Assembly (NCBI RefSeq): GCF_009720255.1
Contig: NZ_WJSP02000012.1
Coordinates: 1 to 32,753 of the forward strand
DNA from: Agromyces humi
Lineage (GTDB): Bacteria; Actinomycetota; Actinomycetes; Actinomycetales; Microbacteriaceae
DNA length: 32,753 nt
Direction of reading: 5' to 3'
Part shown: positions 23,063-30,375 of the stretch, one piece after another
Layout of the letters: each line of letters begins with the position of its first letter
Numbering within the stretch: the first letter of the stretch is position 1
Notes under the pieces: generated by a model
Told to the model about the DNA's origin: nothing
Seen by the model: the letters and a program-made list of their open reading frames with translations, nothing else
Database searches by the model: none
Program-made: the position numbers and the translations under genes

Positions 23063-23923
23063 TTAACCCGCTACCCGTTCGGTGATCCGGCGCGCAACCT
23101 GGTCATAGATCGCCACCGTCTCGCGACCGCGCTTGTCGTTCCACGCGCTCAGTGACACGGCCGCGGCATCCGCCTCGTCGAACCGTGACCACTCCGGGAT
23201 GTGCTTCGGGGTGATAATCTCCACGCCACGAACCTCGGTCGGGCCTGCCAGGTTCCAGACGAGCTCACCGAACCGATCGGCCAGCCCCGCGAGCTGGAAG
23301 TCCTTCTCCGCGGTGGCCTTCCGCCGGGTGACAACCACTCCCCCGATCTGAAGGGTCGGGTTCGCGAGATCCACCGCGTGCTGCGAGACGAAGTCGCTCA
23401 CACGGATGGCCGCCTCGACACCGTCGTAACCCGGCTCGGTCGGGATGATGACGTAGTGGGCCGCGGCCATCGCCATCTGCACCAGGTGCCCCAGATCAGG
23501 TCGGGTGTCGATGAGAACGAAGTCGTAGTCGTCCACCCAGCCGTCCAGCGCCTTCTTCAGGCGGCGAACGGCGCCGAGGACTCCGGACTCCGACTCCCGG
23601 TTGATGAGGTCGAACCTGGCGGGGAGAACGTCGATCAGTTCAGCCTCGCTCGTGGGGGTTCCGTCCTCGTCCACCCATCCGCATGCGATGACGGCTTGCT
23701 CTCCCGCGCCTTCCGCGTCGGCCTTGATCACTTCTGACATCGTCAGGATCGGAGCAGCTGGATCCCACTCGACCCCGAGCCTCCGGGTCGCGTTCGCCTG
23801 GGGGTCCATGTCGATGACGAGGACACGACTCCCCCGGCGCGCGAGGCCGGCAGCCGTCTGGACGGTGAACTGGGACTTGCCCACGCCGCCCTTGTTGTTG
23901 GAGATGGTCAGCACGATGGCCAT
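23063..23923 (-). CDS. parA: ParA partition ATPase
   Basis: 286 residues from ATG 23923. The deviant Walker A motif KGGVGKS is at 11-17, preceded by the strand IVLTISNN; the Walker A' motif VLVIDMDPQAN is at about 34-44; and the Walker B-like strand DFVLIDTRPD is at about 132-141. The protein lacks the N-terminal helix-turn-helix of type Ia ParA, so it is type Ib-like in architecture. It forms an ATP-dependent gradient on the nucleoid that separates plasmid copies through its RHH partner encoded just downstream. AT-rich repeats (23945-24266) upstream of the gene are the likely centromere and operator. Confidence 0.92.
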   Translation of the reverse strand: MAIVLTISNNKGGVGKSQFTVQTAAGLARRGSRVLVIDMDPQANATRRLGVEWDPAAPILTMSEVIKADAEGAGEQAVIACGWVDEDGTPTSEAELIDVLPARFDLINRESESGVLGAVRRLKKALDGWVDDYDFVLIDTRPDLGHLVQMAMAAAHYVIIPTEPGYDGVEAAIRVSDFVSQHAVDLANPTLQIGGVVVTRRKATAEKDFQLAGLADRFGELVWNLAGPTEVRGVEIITPKHIPEWSRFDEADAAAVSLSAWNDKRGRETVAIYDQVARRITERVAG

Positions 23924-23944
23924 GGATCAACCTTCCGGACAAGA

Positions 23945-24266
23945 AACACAAGACTTTATAGGGTTGGTAGCCTTCCAAGGCTTTCGCTTGTTCGGTACAA
24001 GGATCCCTTCATGCCCCACGCGATGCCTGGAACCTTCTGCGCGTGTCGTCGCTGCCGAGATGGACCGGAAACACAAGCCTTTATTGTCTTTCTAGCCTTG
24101 CTTGGCATGTGTTCCTTTATTGCCTTTGTTGCCTTTGAACCCTTTTCGACTACCTAAACGACGACGTTACAGGGCCACCGCGGTCTTGGCTAGGTGGCGA
24201 GCGCCCAGCAAACACAAGTAACACAAGCCTTTATTGTCTTACTAGTCTTGTTTTTCTTGTGTTACT
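23945..24266. repeat. candidate partition centromere: AACACAAG repeats upstream of parA
   Basis: AACACAAGMCTTTAT occurs at 23945-23959, 24070-24084 and 24220-24234; the last two copies are identical for 21 bases. AGTAACACAAG (24217-24227) and CTTGTGTTACT (24256-24266) form a perfect 11-bp inverted repeat. TTGCCTTT is tandemly repeated near 24113-24135, and AGGCTT-type blocks recur nearby. This is the most AT-rich part of the window and sits just upstream of parA, the usual place for parS/parC. The 24256-24266 arm may also act as a terminator. Confidence 0.6.
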
Positions 24267-24532
24267 TTCGTTTGTTTGAAGGCTTTCAAGGCTTCATCGA
24301 ACGGATGTGTCCAATTAGGAATCCACCGCAGGACGTCGCTGACCTCCAGGTCAGGGCTGGATGACCGAACCATTCCGAAAGGCCGCCAGCGAGGCGTACA
24401 GCGCGTCTGAGAGGCAAACACTTCGGCGGGGGAGGGGCTGGCTTCCCCGATGCGCTCTAGGGCTGTGGGAGACACAGCCGGGCGATCACCCGTGACCTGG
24501 GTCTTGCGAGTAGGCGCGATGAGGTCGATCAT
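24242..24532 (-). CDS. possible small protein upstream of parA, 96 aa
   Basis: This frame (MIDLIAPTRKTQVTG, ending FKQTKVTQEKQD) is open for 96 codons and reads toward parA. Its first two thirds have G/C-rich third positions like real genes here, and LEVSDVLRWIPNWTHPFDEALKAF looks like a folded segment. Its last codons lie inside the AT-rich repeat region. No ribosome-binding site is clear, and its start overlaps that of the divergent pentapeptide gene. It could be a genuine first gene of the par operon or chance. Low certainty. Confidence 0.3.
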   Translation of the reverse strand: MIDLIAPTRKTQVTGDRPAVSPTALERIGEASPSPAEVFASQTRCTPRWRPFGMVRSSSPDLEVSDVLRWIPNWTHPFDEALKAFKQTKVTQEKQD

Positions 24533-25424
24533 CACGCACATGATCCGAACACGGAGCTCGAGGAAGAACGACAACAACCAGGGAAGTCCTGTACCGCCGG
24601 CTTACTCGGCTTGGCGCCGGGTGAAGCGCTTCTTCACGGACGAACCGAACTGGTTCGTGAGTGACGTGATCGTGGCTGTGCTCGTCGGTGGGGTCCTCTT
24701 CGGGATCAGCTTCTACGTTCAGGGGAACGCCGACCGCGCACAGCGAGAGTCGGATCAGCGCGTGTCCGACTCGATCGCTCGCCAGGCGCAGCTCGACAAC
24801 AACCGGCTGTACGTCTACACAATGTCCTCGAACCGTGTGGTCAACGCATCGTTTGACTCGATGGACCTCACAGATCAGCACCTGCCCGGAGTTCACCTTC
24901 CTGGTGCCGAGTTCCGCGGAGCCATTCTGAACGGCGCATCTCTTCGGGATAGCGACCTTCGCGGCGCCGACTTCTGGAACGCAGAATGGGAAGAGGCGGA
25001 CTTCTCTGGCGCCGACCTCACCGGAGCACAATTCGGTCGGATTGGTCTCAGCTCCACCGATGACAAGCCGGCATGGACCTTCTTCGCCGCGAACCTCTCA
25101 CACGCGAAGCTCTTCGGGATGGTCCTCGAGGACATCCAGGCTGCGAACTTCAGCGGGGCTCAACTGTCGGATGTCGACATGACTGCCGTGCATCCAGACA
25201 CCGTGCGCGAGCTCGTCGCAGACGGAGCCTTCACGGGCACATGCTTCTCGAACGTGGCTTGGCCCGCCGGCCTCGCGGACTCCGAGTTGCCGGCATCAGC
25301 TGACCAGTCGACCTGTCAGGCCCTGTGGCTTGCCGACTACTGTGACACTCGGCCACCGGTCGACATCCCGGGGGCGAGCCCGACGTGGAAACCTAGCTCT
25401 CTGTCGTCCCTTTGCCCTGCTTGA
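24519..25424 (+). CDS. membrane-anchored pentapeptide-repeat protein
   Basis: 301 residues from ATG 24519; upstream ATG 24450 and downstream ATG 24540 are alternatives and no start has a strong ribosome-binding site. A basic cytoplasmic segment (RRVKRFF at about 33-39) precedes one transmembrane helix (about 48-68, VIVAVLVGGVLFGISFYV). About 50 linker residues follow, then pentapeptide repeats of A(D/N)LxG type (about 125-170, GAILNGASLRDSDLRGADF, then DFSGADLTGAQF) and a second set (about 185-220, AANLSHAKLFG, then AANFSGAQLSDVDM). Pentapeptide repeats form a right-handed quadrilateral beta helix. The C-terminus has four Cys residues, suggesting disulphides outside the cell. Function unknown. 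Its last 32 bases overlap the 3' end of repA on the other strand. Confidence 0.75.
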   Translation: MRSIITHMIRTRSSRKNDNNQGSPVPPAYSAWRRVKRFFTDEPNWFVSDVIVAVLVGGVLFGISFYVQGNADRAQRESDQRVSDSIARQAQLDNNRLYVYTMSSNRVVNASFDSMDLTDQHLPGVHLPGAEFRGAILNGASLRDSDLRGADFWNAEWEEADFSGADLTGAQFGRIGLSSTDDKPAWTFFAANLSHAKLFGMVLEDIQAANFSGAQLSDVDMTAVHPDTVRELVADGAFTGTCFSNVAWPAGLADSELPASADQSTCQALWLADYCDTRPPVDIPGASPTWKPSSLSSLCPA

Positions 25425-26388
25425 GCGCCTTGCGGCTCTTGAAACCGCCGACGGTGGGCACCGAGGTGCGGCTCGGCTTGAGGACGAGATACCGGTCGGT
25501 GACGTCGATGTTGAGACCGTCATAGACGATCTGCATCGCCTGGAGGTTCTTCACGAACCGCTCCTTGAACGTCCTCGACCTGGCGAACTGCGCGCCGAAC
25601 TGCCCGTTGAGCTGCTCCCACGTGATCCGGCTGGTCTCCTTCAGGTAGAACATCCGATGTGTCAACCAGATGTACTGGTCGATTCGCATGGGGGAGGAGC
25701 CGAGGGCGTTGAGGACGCCGAGATCGACGGGCACCGGCGAGCTGATGATCGACTGGTAGAACTGGTCGGACAACCGGATCCGCGACTGCCACAGCCCGGG
25801 GTTGTCCTTCTCGTCGACGTCGGAGAACCAGAGCTGCACTTCGTCGGCGACCTGGAAGTAGGAGGCGCGGATGCCGGAACGTCCGGTCTCCTCGCTGACG
25901 ACGAGGCCTTCGACCGACATCTGCGATCCGAGCAGACGACGCATGTGATCGGTGAGGCGCTTGGCGTTCTGGCCGTTCGGCTTGATTCCGAGCTTCTCCA
26001 TGAACCCGCGCATGCTTCGGCCCAGGTCGAGCTCAGGGTCCCTGGTCTTCAACGCCTCTGTGGCCATCCACGTCATAGCGTGCCGGGGGATGACCCCGAA
26101 CGGGTAGGCCTCGTGACGCGTCTTGGTTTCCTCGTTGTAGATGAGGGCAGGGCGTACGGTGAGTGTGACGTTGCCGTTCCGTCGTTCCCAGTAGGGGACG
26201 TTCTTCGGTTCCCGGTACGGGAGGGAGACCTGTGCCCACAGCCTGGCGGAGAACCCGCGTTCCGGCTCCGTGGAGTCGAGCTCGCGCATGGTGGCGAAGT
26301 TGATGAGCTTCTGGCGCTCGGAGCTGATGGCGATCGACTTGCTCGCGGCCGGGTCGGGCTGCCGCTGGGATGGCGCGGGGTTCGACAT
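25393..26388 (-). CDS. repA: RepA-type plasmid replication initiator
   Basis: 331 residues from ATG 26388. The segment AYPFGVIPRHAMTWMATEAL, then LGRSMRGFMEKLGI and NAKRLTDHMRRLLGSQM, matches the plasmid-encoded RepA family (PF04796) of alphaproteobacteria and Microbacteriaceae. Further conserved-looking parts are VPVDLGVLNALGSSPMRIDQYIWLTHRM, a winged-helix-like piece that would bind the origin, and the basic C-terminus. The start lacks a good ribosome-binding site. An upstream TTG in an iteron is not believed, because the extra segment crosses the promoter region. Five iteron copies (26482-26590) lie just upstream of the gene, suggesting autorepression. RepA would bind the iterons and recruit DnaA and helicase to open the origin. 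Confidence 0.88.
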   Translation of the reverse strand: MSNPAPSQRQPDPAASKSIAISSERQKLINFATMRELDSTEPERGFSARLWAQVSLPYREPKNVPYWERRNGNVTLTVRPALIYNEETKTRHEAYPFGVIPRHAMTWMATEALKTRDPELDLGRSMRGFMEKLGIKPNGQNAKRLTDHMRRLLGSQMSVEGLVVSEETGRSGIRASYFQVADEVQLWFSDVDEKDNPGLWQSRIRLSDQFYQSIISSPVPVDLGVLNALGSSPMRIDQYIWLTHRMFYLKETSRITWEQLNGQFGAQFARSRTFKERFVKNLQAMQIVYDGLNIDVTDRYLVLKPSRTSVPTVGGFKSRKALKQGKGTTES

Positions 26389-26481
26389 GGAGGGCTCGTT
26401 CGCTCGGATGGTCTCGGTCAGTAGACAGCGTGCTGGGTTAAAGCGCTCCGGCCAAAAGGTGTCGTGCGGCGTGTCGCGTTT

Positions 26482-26590
26482 CGCCACCAAATGATCACAC
26501 TGATTCCGTGACGATTTGGTGGCGCTTCGTGATGGTCTGGTGGCGGCAAGTGTGATGATCTGGTGGCGCGAGTGCGATGGTTTGGTGGCG
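26482..26590. repeat. left iteron block, five copies (one direct, four inverted)
   Basis: One forward copy of CGCCACCAAATGATCACA (26482-26499) is followed by four degenerate copies in inverse orientation: 26508-26524, 26529-26545, 26552-26568 and 26574-26590. The spacing is tight, about 21-23 bases. The block lies directly in front of repA and is a probable operator for repA autoregulation. Confidence 0.8.
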
Positions 26591-26827
26591 CGCTGAGCCG
26601 ATCTGATGGCCTTGGATCCCAGTCGGCAGTAGGCATGGAGGCGGGAAGCTCGGCTTCCCCCTGTAGTTCTTCCTGTGGCTTCTTAACCTGTAGGGGTTTA
26701 AGCGGGTGGTGACCAAACGAGCGGAGCCGTCCTGCTGTGGATAACTCGTCTCCAGGGCTTCCATGGACGGATGTATCGATCTCGAGTTCCTGGTCAGACC
26801 CCGAACTGCAGGTCTGGCGTGATCTAG
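26591..26827. other. origin core between iteron blocks
   Basis: These 237 bases separate the two iteron blocks. They hold the DnaA box at 26736-26744 and a stretch richer in A/T at about 26655-26705, with a CCTGTAG direct repeat. GATCTAGCGC (26821-26830) and GCGCTAGATC (26915-26924) form a 10-bp inverted repeat just beyond. This is the likely unwinding region; no gene is present. Confidence 0.55.
26736..26744 (-). promoter_or_regulatory. perfect DnaA box (TTATCCACA)
   Basis: TGTGGATAA on the plus strand is the exact complement of the consensus DnaA box TTATCCACA. Its position between the two iteron blocks and near repA fits a replication origin. Confidence 0.75.
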
Positions 26828-27713
26828 CGCCACCAAATAGTCACAGCGATCGACAGCGGACGATCCAACCTGGCAACGCTTACGCCGCCACCAAATAGTC
26901 GCACCCGCATTCGCGCGCTAGATCGCGCGGGTGCCACCAAATAGTCACAGTGATGACGGCTTCACTCAGCTGGATGGTTGCCCCGGGGGCCTGCCACCAA
27001 ATAGTCACATTCGGAGCCAGTCGTTGGGTCAGAGCCTGTTCTGGACGGGGGCCGATGCGCCACCAAATGATCACACCGAGCGATATCTGCAGCGCCACCA
27101 GATAGTCACATCCGGCGGGCACGTGGGACGTGGCGTAAGCAGAACAGTAGACCACAGCTATGACAGACCCCGGCGCGCGAGCGCTCCGGATGACTCCGTC
27201 CGAGCGCGCCACCAAATGATCACAACGCGCGTGGCCTGGATGGCGTGGACATGACAGTCGCGGCCGCCACCAAATGTGCACACCGTGCTGGAACACCCTT
27301 GCGAATCAAGGGAAGTATCGCGCCACCAGATCATCAAACCTGAGACAGAGCGTGGGGGCCATACCCGCGCGGGGTGCGCCACCAAATAGTCACACACTGG
27401 CCGAGTCACGCCTGGACGCTGTCGCGGCCTGCGCCACCAAATGATCGCACTTCGTGTGCGTCTCCGTTAGCGAGAGGCGTGGCGATAGAGCCGCCACCAA
27501 ATGATCACGTTGCAGCGCGCAGCGCCGCCCTTATCGTGGTCGAGATGCCGCCACCAAATGATCACGCCTCCAGCGCCACCAAATGGTCACGGATTGCCGC
27601 GAGCGTCGAGCGCGCACGATTGTTCGGTCGGCACAGGGCGCCACCAAATAGTCGCACTCCAGCCGGGATGAAAATCGGGGTGCTGACGGTGCCGCCGCCA
27701 CCAAATGATCACA
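26828..27713 (+). repeat. right iteron array, sixteen direct copies of an 18-bp repeat
   Basis: Consensus CGCCACCAAATRRTCACA. Copies start at 26828, 26886, 26932, 26992, 27058, 27093, 27207, 27265, 27321, 27377, 27432, 27492, 27549, 27574, 27639 and 27696, all in the same orientation. Most starts are 55-60 bases apart, and one gap is 114, twice that, as if a copy was lost. Two flavours occur, AAATGATCACA and AAATAGTCACA. Spacer sequences are unique. With RepA and a DnaA box beside it, this is the replication-origin iteron field, which also controls copy number. The long spacing differs from usual 20-22 bp iterons. Confidence 0.85.
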
Positions 27714-27738
27714 CCCCGTGGGGCGATGCGCGGCGAAT

Positions 27739-28158
27739 CTAGCGGTCGAGGCCGGCCTCTTGGAGTAGCTCGAGATCGCGGTGATCGTCGGTGTCCCACT
27801 CTTCCCAGCCGTCGCCGCTGCCGAACCGGGTCATCAGGCCGGCGCGATCGACGGTGACCCGAATCGTGTCCTCGTCGTCGAAGGTGTCCATGTCCGGGTA
27901 GATGAGGTCGACGCGGTTCTCGTCGTGGACAGCGACGTGAGGCACACCACGGTGGGGGAGTGTGGCGTTCACGCGGACGATGGTGGCCTTGACCCTGTCG
28001 GAGAGGTCAGCCTCCCCGCCGAAGAGGAAGAGCCCGACGTCTCGCTTGACATCGAAGCCCGCCTCAACGAGCGGCACGCCAGGTCGAGTGGATCGGCCAG
28101 CGAAGGCGCCACGGTTGAAGCCTCCGTCGGCTACGACGTTTCCGCGCAGCTGCCCCAT
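27739..28158 (-). CDS. FNRG-motif protein 2 (139 aa)
   Basis: 139 residues starting at ATG 28158, sharing one base with the stop of the upstream gene (TGATG), so the two are translationally coupled. The N-terminus has VVADGGFNRGAFAG, echoing GRAGFNRGQYTW in the upstream protein. The rest is beta-rich and acidic (DLIYPDMDTFDDEDTIRVTVD, then GWEEWDTDDHRDLELL). No transmembrane helix or signal peptide. No family recognised. It is the last gene of the leftward pilus-linked locus and abuts the iteron array. Confidence 0.65.
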   Translation of the reverse strand: MGQLRGNVVADGGFNRGAFAGRSTRPGVPLVEAGFDVKRDVGLFLFGGEADLSDRVKATIVRVNATLPHRGVPHVAVHDENRVDLIYPDMDTFDDEDTIRVTVDRAGLMTRFGSGDGWEEWDTDDHRDLELLQEAGLDR

Positions 28159-28712
28159 CAGAGGTGATCTCCGAGCGACCCGTCGCGAGATGCCGACATG
28201 AGCTCCTTGAACAGTTCCTCGCGGAAGCCTGACATCGGGGTCCAGCGTTCGCCGTCCTCCTCGGAGAAGTTGTCGTAGGTGTTGACGGAGCCGTCGGGGT
28301 TCAGGACGAAGAGCGACCCGGAGGGCTGTTCGATCGGATCCTTGTGCTGCACGTCGATGATCAGGTGCTCGCCGTCGCGGTAGACGTGGCCGGCGACCCA
28401 GTCGCTGGCGCCGCCGAGCTCGCGGATGTCGAGGTCGTGGTCGAGGACCCAGACGTCGTTCACCGCCTGCACGGACGTGCGGAACGCCGCCAGTTCGTCG
28501 TCGGTCAGCAGTTCTAGGGCGACGGACTCGATCTCGCCGGCGTGGACGCGCGCGTGGAGCGAGGTGACGTCGTACTCGTCCGACTGGTAGTTGGCGCTCA
28601 CCTGGAGGACGCCTTCGACCGCGGCGCTCTGATCGCGCCACGTGTACTGGCCACGGTTGAACCCGGCTCGGCCGAGGTGGCCGCGTCGCTGGGCGGTCGT
28701 GGTGGTGGTCAT
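28158..28712 (-). CDS. FNRG-motif protein 1 (184 aa)
   Basis: 184 residues from ATG 28712, with AGGAA upstream. An N-terminal GHLGRAGFNRGQYTWRDQ segment is shared in form with the next protein. The body is acidic and beta-rich (SVALELLTDDELAAFRTSVQ, then HLIIDVQHKD), with a terminal helical part (FREELFKELMSAS). It has no membrane signals. A variant motif site (28762-28771) lies 49 bases upstream. Function unknown. The one-base overlap with the next gene and the shared motif suggest two related subunits of one complex. Confidence 0.65.
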   Translation of the reverse strand: MTTTTTAQRRGHLGRAGFNRGQYTWRDQSAAVEGVLQVSANYQSDEYDVTSLHARVHAGEIESVALELLTDDELAAFRTSVQAVNDVWVLDHDLDIRELGGASDWVAGHVYRDGEHLIIDVQHKDPIEQPSGSLFVLNPDGSVNTYDNFSEEDGERWTPMSGFREELFKELMSASRDGSLGDHL

Positions 28713-28761
28713 GAGGGTGGTTCCTAACGTGTTCGGGGAAGGTGGAACTTCCGCGGGAGTA

Positions 28762-28771
28762 CGTGTGCGGC
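28762..28771 (-). promoter_or_regulatory. variant shared motif (GCCGCACACG)
   Basis: On the minus strand ATCCGCCGCACACGTAC precedes the FNRG protein 1 gene by about 49 bases. It differs at one position from ATCCGCCGCACACATAC upstream of the methyltransferase (6282-6298). Confidence 0.4.
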
Positions 28772-28783
28772 GGATCGCCCAGG

Positions 28784-29587
28784 TCAGGTCACTTTTCCGT
28801 TTCGACGTCGGACCGGTGCATTCGGTTTACGAGGGGCAGGCTTCTTTGACGGCTGCTTCTTCGTCTCCTGCTTCGGCTTCCGCGGCGTCGTACGTTCTGC
28901 TCGAGGGGTGGGAGTTTTCCAGTCCGGTTGGGCTTTCCCGGCTTCGAACTCCATCGGCTCGGAGAGGGTGAGGGTGCGGGCCCACTCAGCCAAGAACGCG
29001 GCAGCCACCTTCGGGTCGTGGATCTCAAGGCCCGTCTCGAGCGATCGCTCGGCCGCGACGGTGAAATTGAACGACCCCGTCCATGCCGCGGTGGGCTTCC
29101 CCTCCTCGAGCCGGACGATGAACTTGTGGTGCATGAGTGGGACAGTGGAGTAGCCGCGGACTGCGAATCCGACAGCGCGGACCGGTTCGATCTCGTCCGG
29201 TGAGCCGGCGATATCGCGAAGCGGTGCCGGGAAGTCCGAACGGCGGAGCCCTCCCTTCAGCTTCGACAACGTTGCCCGGTGTCGGGCCGAGGCGGGCTTC
29301 GTGTCGGTCGTGCGGAGCGACCACTCCTTGTTGACGACCAGGGAGACCGGGCGGCCGGCGAGGGCTTCAACGAGCCGGGTGGAGGTGACCCAGGCGACGC
29401 AGCCGACGATGGCGGGGGAGTCGCGGATGAACCGCTCGAGCTCTGTGGCGACGTCGCCGAAGTGGACGGTCACCTTCCCCGACTGGGCGCCGCGGTCGAG
29501 CTGATCCCAGTCGTATCCGCCCTTCTTCCTGGCGCTCGGCGCCGGGCGAAGGTCATGCAGGCTGGCAGGGCGGGGAGGTCTCGGCAT
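28784..29587 (-). CDS. phospholipase-D-fold protein with a single HKD motif
   Basis: 267 residues from ATG 29587. The motif is H153-x-K155 (LMHHKFIV), then G171-S172-x-N174 (WTGSFNFT), then E185 in SLETGLEI, which is the layout of single-HKD PLD enzymes such as the Nuc nuclease. The canonical aspartate five residues after the lysine is replaced by L160, so activity may be altered. N-terminal 120 residues contain VTVHFGDVATELERFI and VSLVVNKEWSL, typical of the first half of the fold. The C-terminal 45 residues are extremely basic (Lys/Arg/Pro) and probably bind nucleic acid. No signal peptide. It could be a plasmid-encoded nuclease acting on DNA, or a phospholipid enzyme. A strong shared-motif copy lies 35 bases upstream. 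Confidence 0.78.
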   Translation of the reverse strand: MPRPPRPASLHDLRPAPSARKKGGYDWDQLDRGAQSGKVTVHFGDVATELERFIRDSPAIVGCVAWVTSTRLVEALAGRPVSLVVNKEWSLRTTDTKPASARHRATLSKLKGGLRRSDFPAPLRDIAGSPDEIEPVRAVGFAVRGYSTVPLMHHKFIVRLEEGKPTAAWTGSFNFTVAAERSLETGLEIHDPKVAAAFLAEWARTLTLSEPMEFEAGKAQPDWKTPTPRAERTTPRKPKQETKKQPSKKPAPRKPNAPVRRRNGKVT

Positions 29588-29622
29588 GGTCGCTGCTTTC
29601 CGGGGTCACGGGGTACCGGGAA

Positions 29623-29632
29623 GACATGCGGC
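29623..29632 (-). promoter_or_regulatory. shared upstream motif, copy E (GCCGCATGTC)
   Basis: GCCGCATGTC lies 35 bases before ATG 29587, between the PLD-like gene and the one before it. The match to copy A continues as TGCCGCATGTCTTCC, then two mismatches, then GTACCC. Confidence 0.6.
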
Positions 29633-29659
29633 AGCTACTGATGCCGTTGCGAGGTTCTG

Positions 29660-30331
29660 TTATTCGGCCGTCGGGACGGCAGCCGCGAGGACGACAACCA
29701 CGGCCCGGGCGTCATCCGTCGCGACCGACGCGTAGCCGAATTTCCCAGTCCCACTCACCGCTGCGACCATCGCCGCAGCCTCGGTCGTGGACGATAGGAA
29801 CGTGCGGGTGTGAAGGTCGCGCGGCCCAACGGAGTAGCCACCGACAGTGACGATCGCCTGACGCCCACACGCTTCCTCAACCACGGTGCCGCTGACGCCG
29901 TCAGACGTGGCCAGCTTCGACTTGCCCCAGTCGGCCAGGCAGGGGTCGGATTCGACATTCGATTCGCCGGGAGTCTGGGCGCCCTGGTCGGCAAGCAGGA
30001 GCTGCATCGTCGGGAGCGTCACGTCGGTCGTGTCGACGATCTTGACGCCGGCTCCCACTCGCGCCGGGGGAAGCCAATCTGTGGCGAATCGGACCTCCTC
30101 CGCCCCGCCAACCGGCAACTCCGTGCTGATGGCGGGTTCACCGATCGGGACGCCGGCTGCGTCCCGGGGGAGCGATGCCCAATCGTCCGCGGCATTCACC
30201 GCTGTGATCCGGGACTGCTCCACCTCTTCGGCGGAAGGCTGCAGTGTGTTCCAGGTGATCGCGCCGCCGGCAGTCACGACGAGCAGGACGCCTGTGATGA
30301 TGAGGGAGCGCCGGGGTCGGCGGTATCGCAT
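29660..30331 (-). CDS. membrane-anchored protein of the pilus-linked locus, 223 aa
   Basis: Start at ATG 30331 with AGGAG upstream. A basic N-terminus (MRYRRPRRS) leads into a transmembrane helix (about 9-27, LIITGVLLVVTAGGAITW), then an extracytoplasmic domain rich in Ala, Val, Thr and Asp with Cys residues (DPCLADWG and EEACGRQ) that may pair. Its size and single N-terminal helix fit a pilus assembly accessory such as a PilN/PilO-like or minor component, but no signature is seen. It is followed by the PLD-like gene and preceded by a strong shared-motif copy. Confidence 0.65.
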   Translation of the reverse strand: MRYRRPRRSLIITGVLLVVTAGGAITWNTLQPSAEEVEQSRITAVNAADDWASLPRDAAGVPIGEPAISTELPVGGAEEVRFATDWLPPARVGAGVKIVDTTDVTLPTMQLLLADQGAQTPGESNVESDPCLADWGKSKLATSDGVSGTVVEEACGRQAIVTVGGYSVGPRDLHTRTFLSSTTEAAAMVAAVSGTGKFGYASVATDDARAVVVVLAAAVPTAE

Positions 30332-30363
30332 AGTGAAGTCTCCTGAGGTCGAATCACCATCGA

Positions 30364-30373
30364 GACATGCGGC
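30364..30373 (-). promoter_or_regulatory. shared upstream motif, copy F (GCCGCATGTC)
   Basis: TCGCCGCATGTCTC lies 32 bases before ATG 30331 and only three bases beyond the stop of the pilin-like gene ending at 30376. Copy G has the same 14 bases. Confidence 0.6.
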
Positions 30374-30375
30374 GA

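Noticed and set aside
26495-26836. Minus-strand frame through the iteron region, and a similar plus-strand frame at 27374-27742
   Set aside because: Both are translations of the repeated iteron sequence (peptides such as PPNDH recur), with no ribosome-binding site.
26828-27713. CRISPR-like array (18-bp repeats, spacers of about 39 bp)
   Set aside because: Repeats are short and degenerate, occur in two flavours, include inverted copies, and lie beside RepA and a DnaA box. No cas genes exist in the window. An iteron field explains it better.
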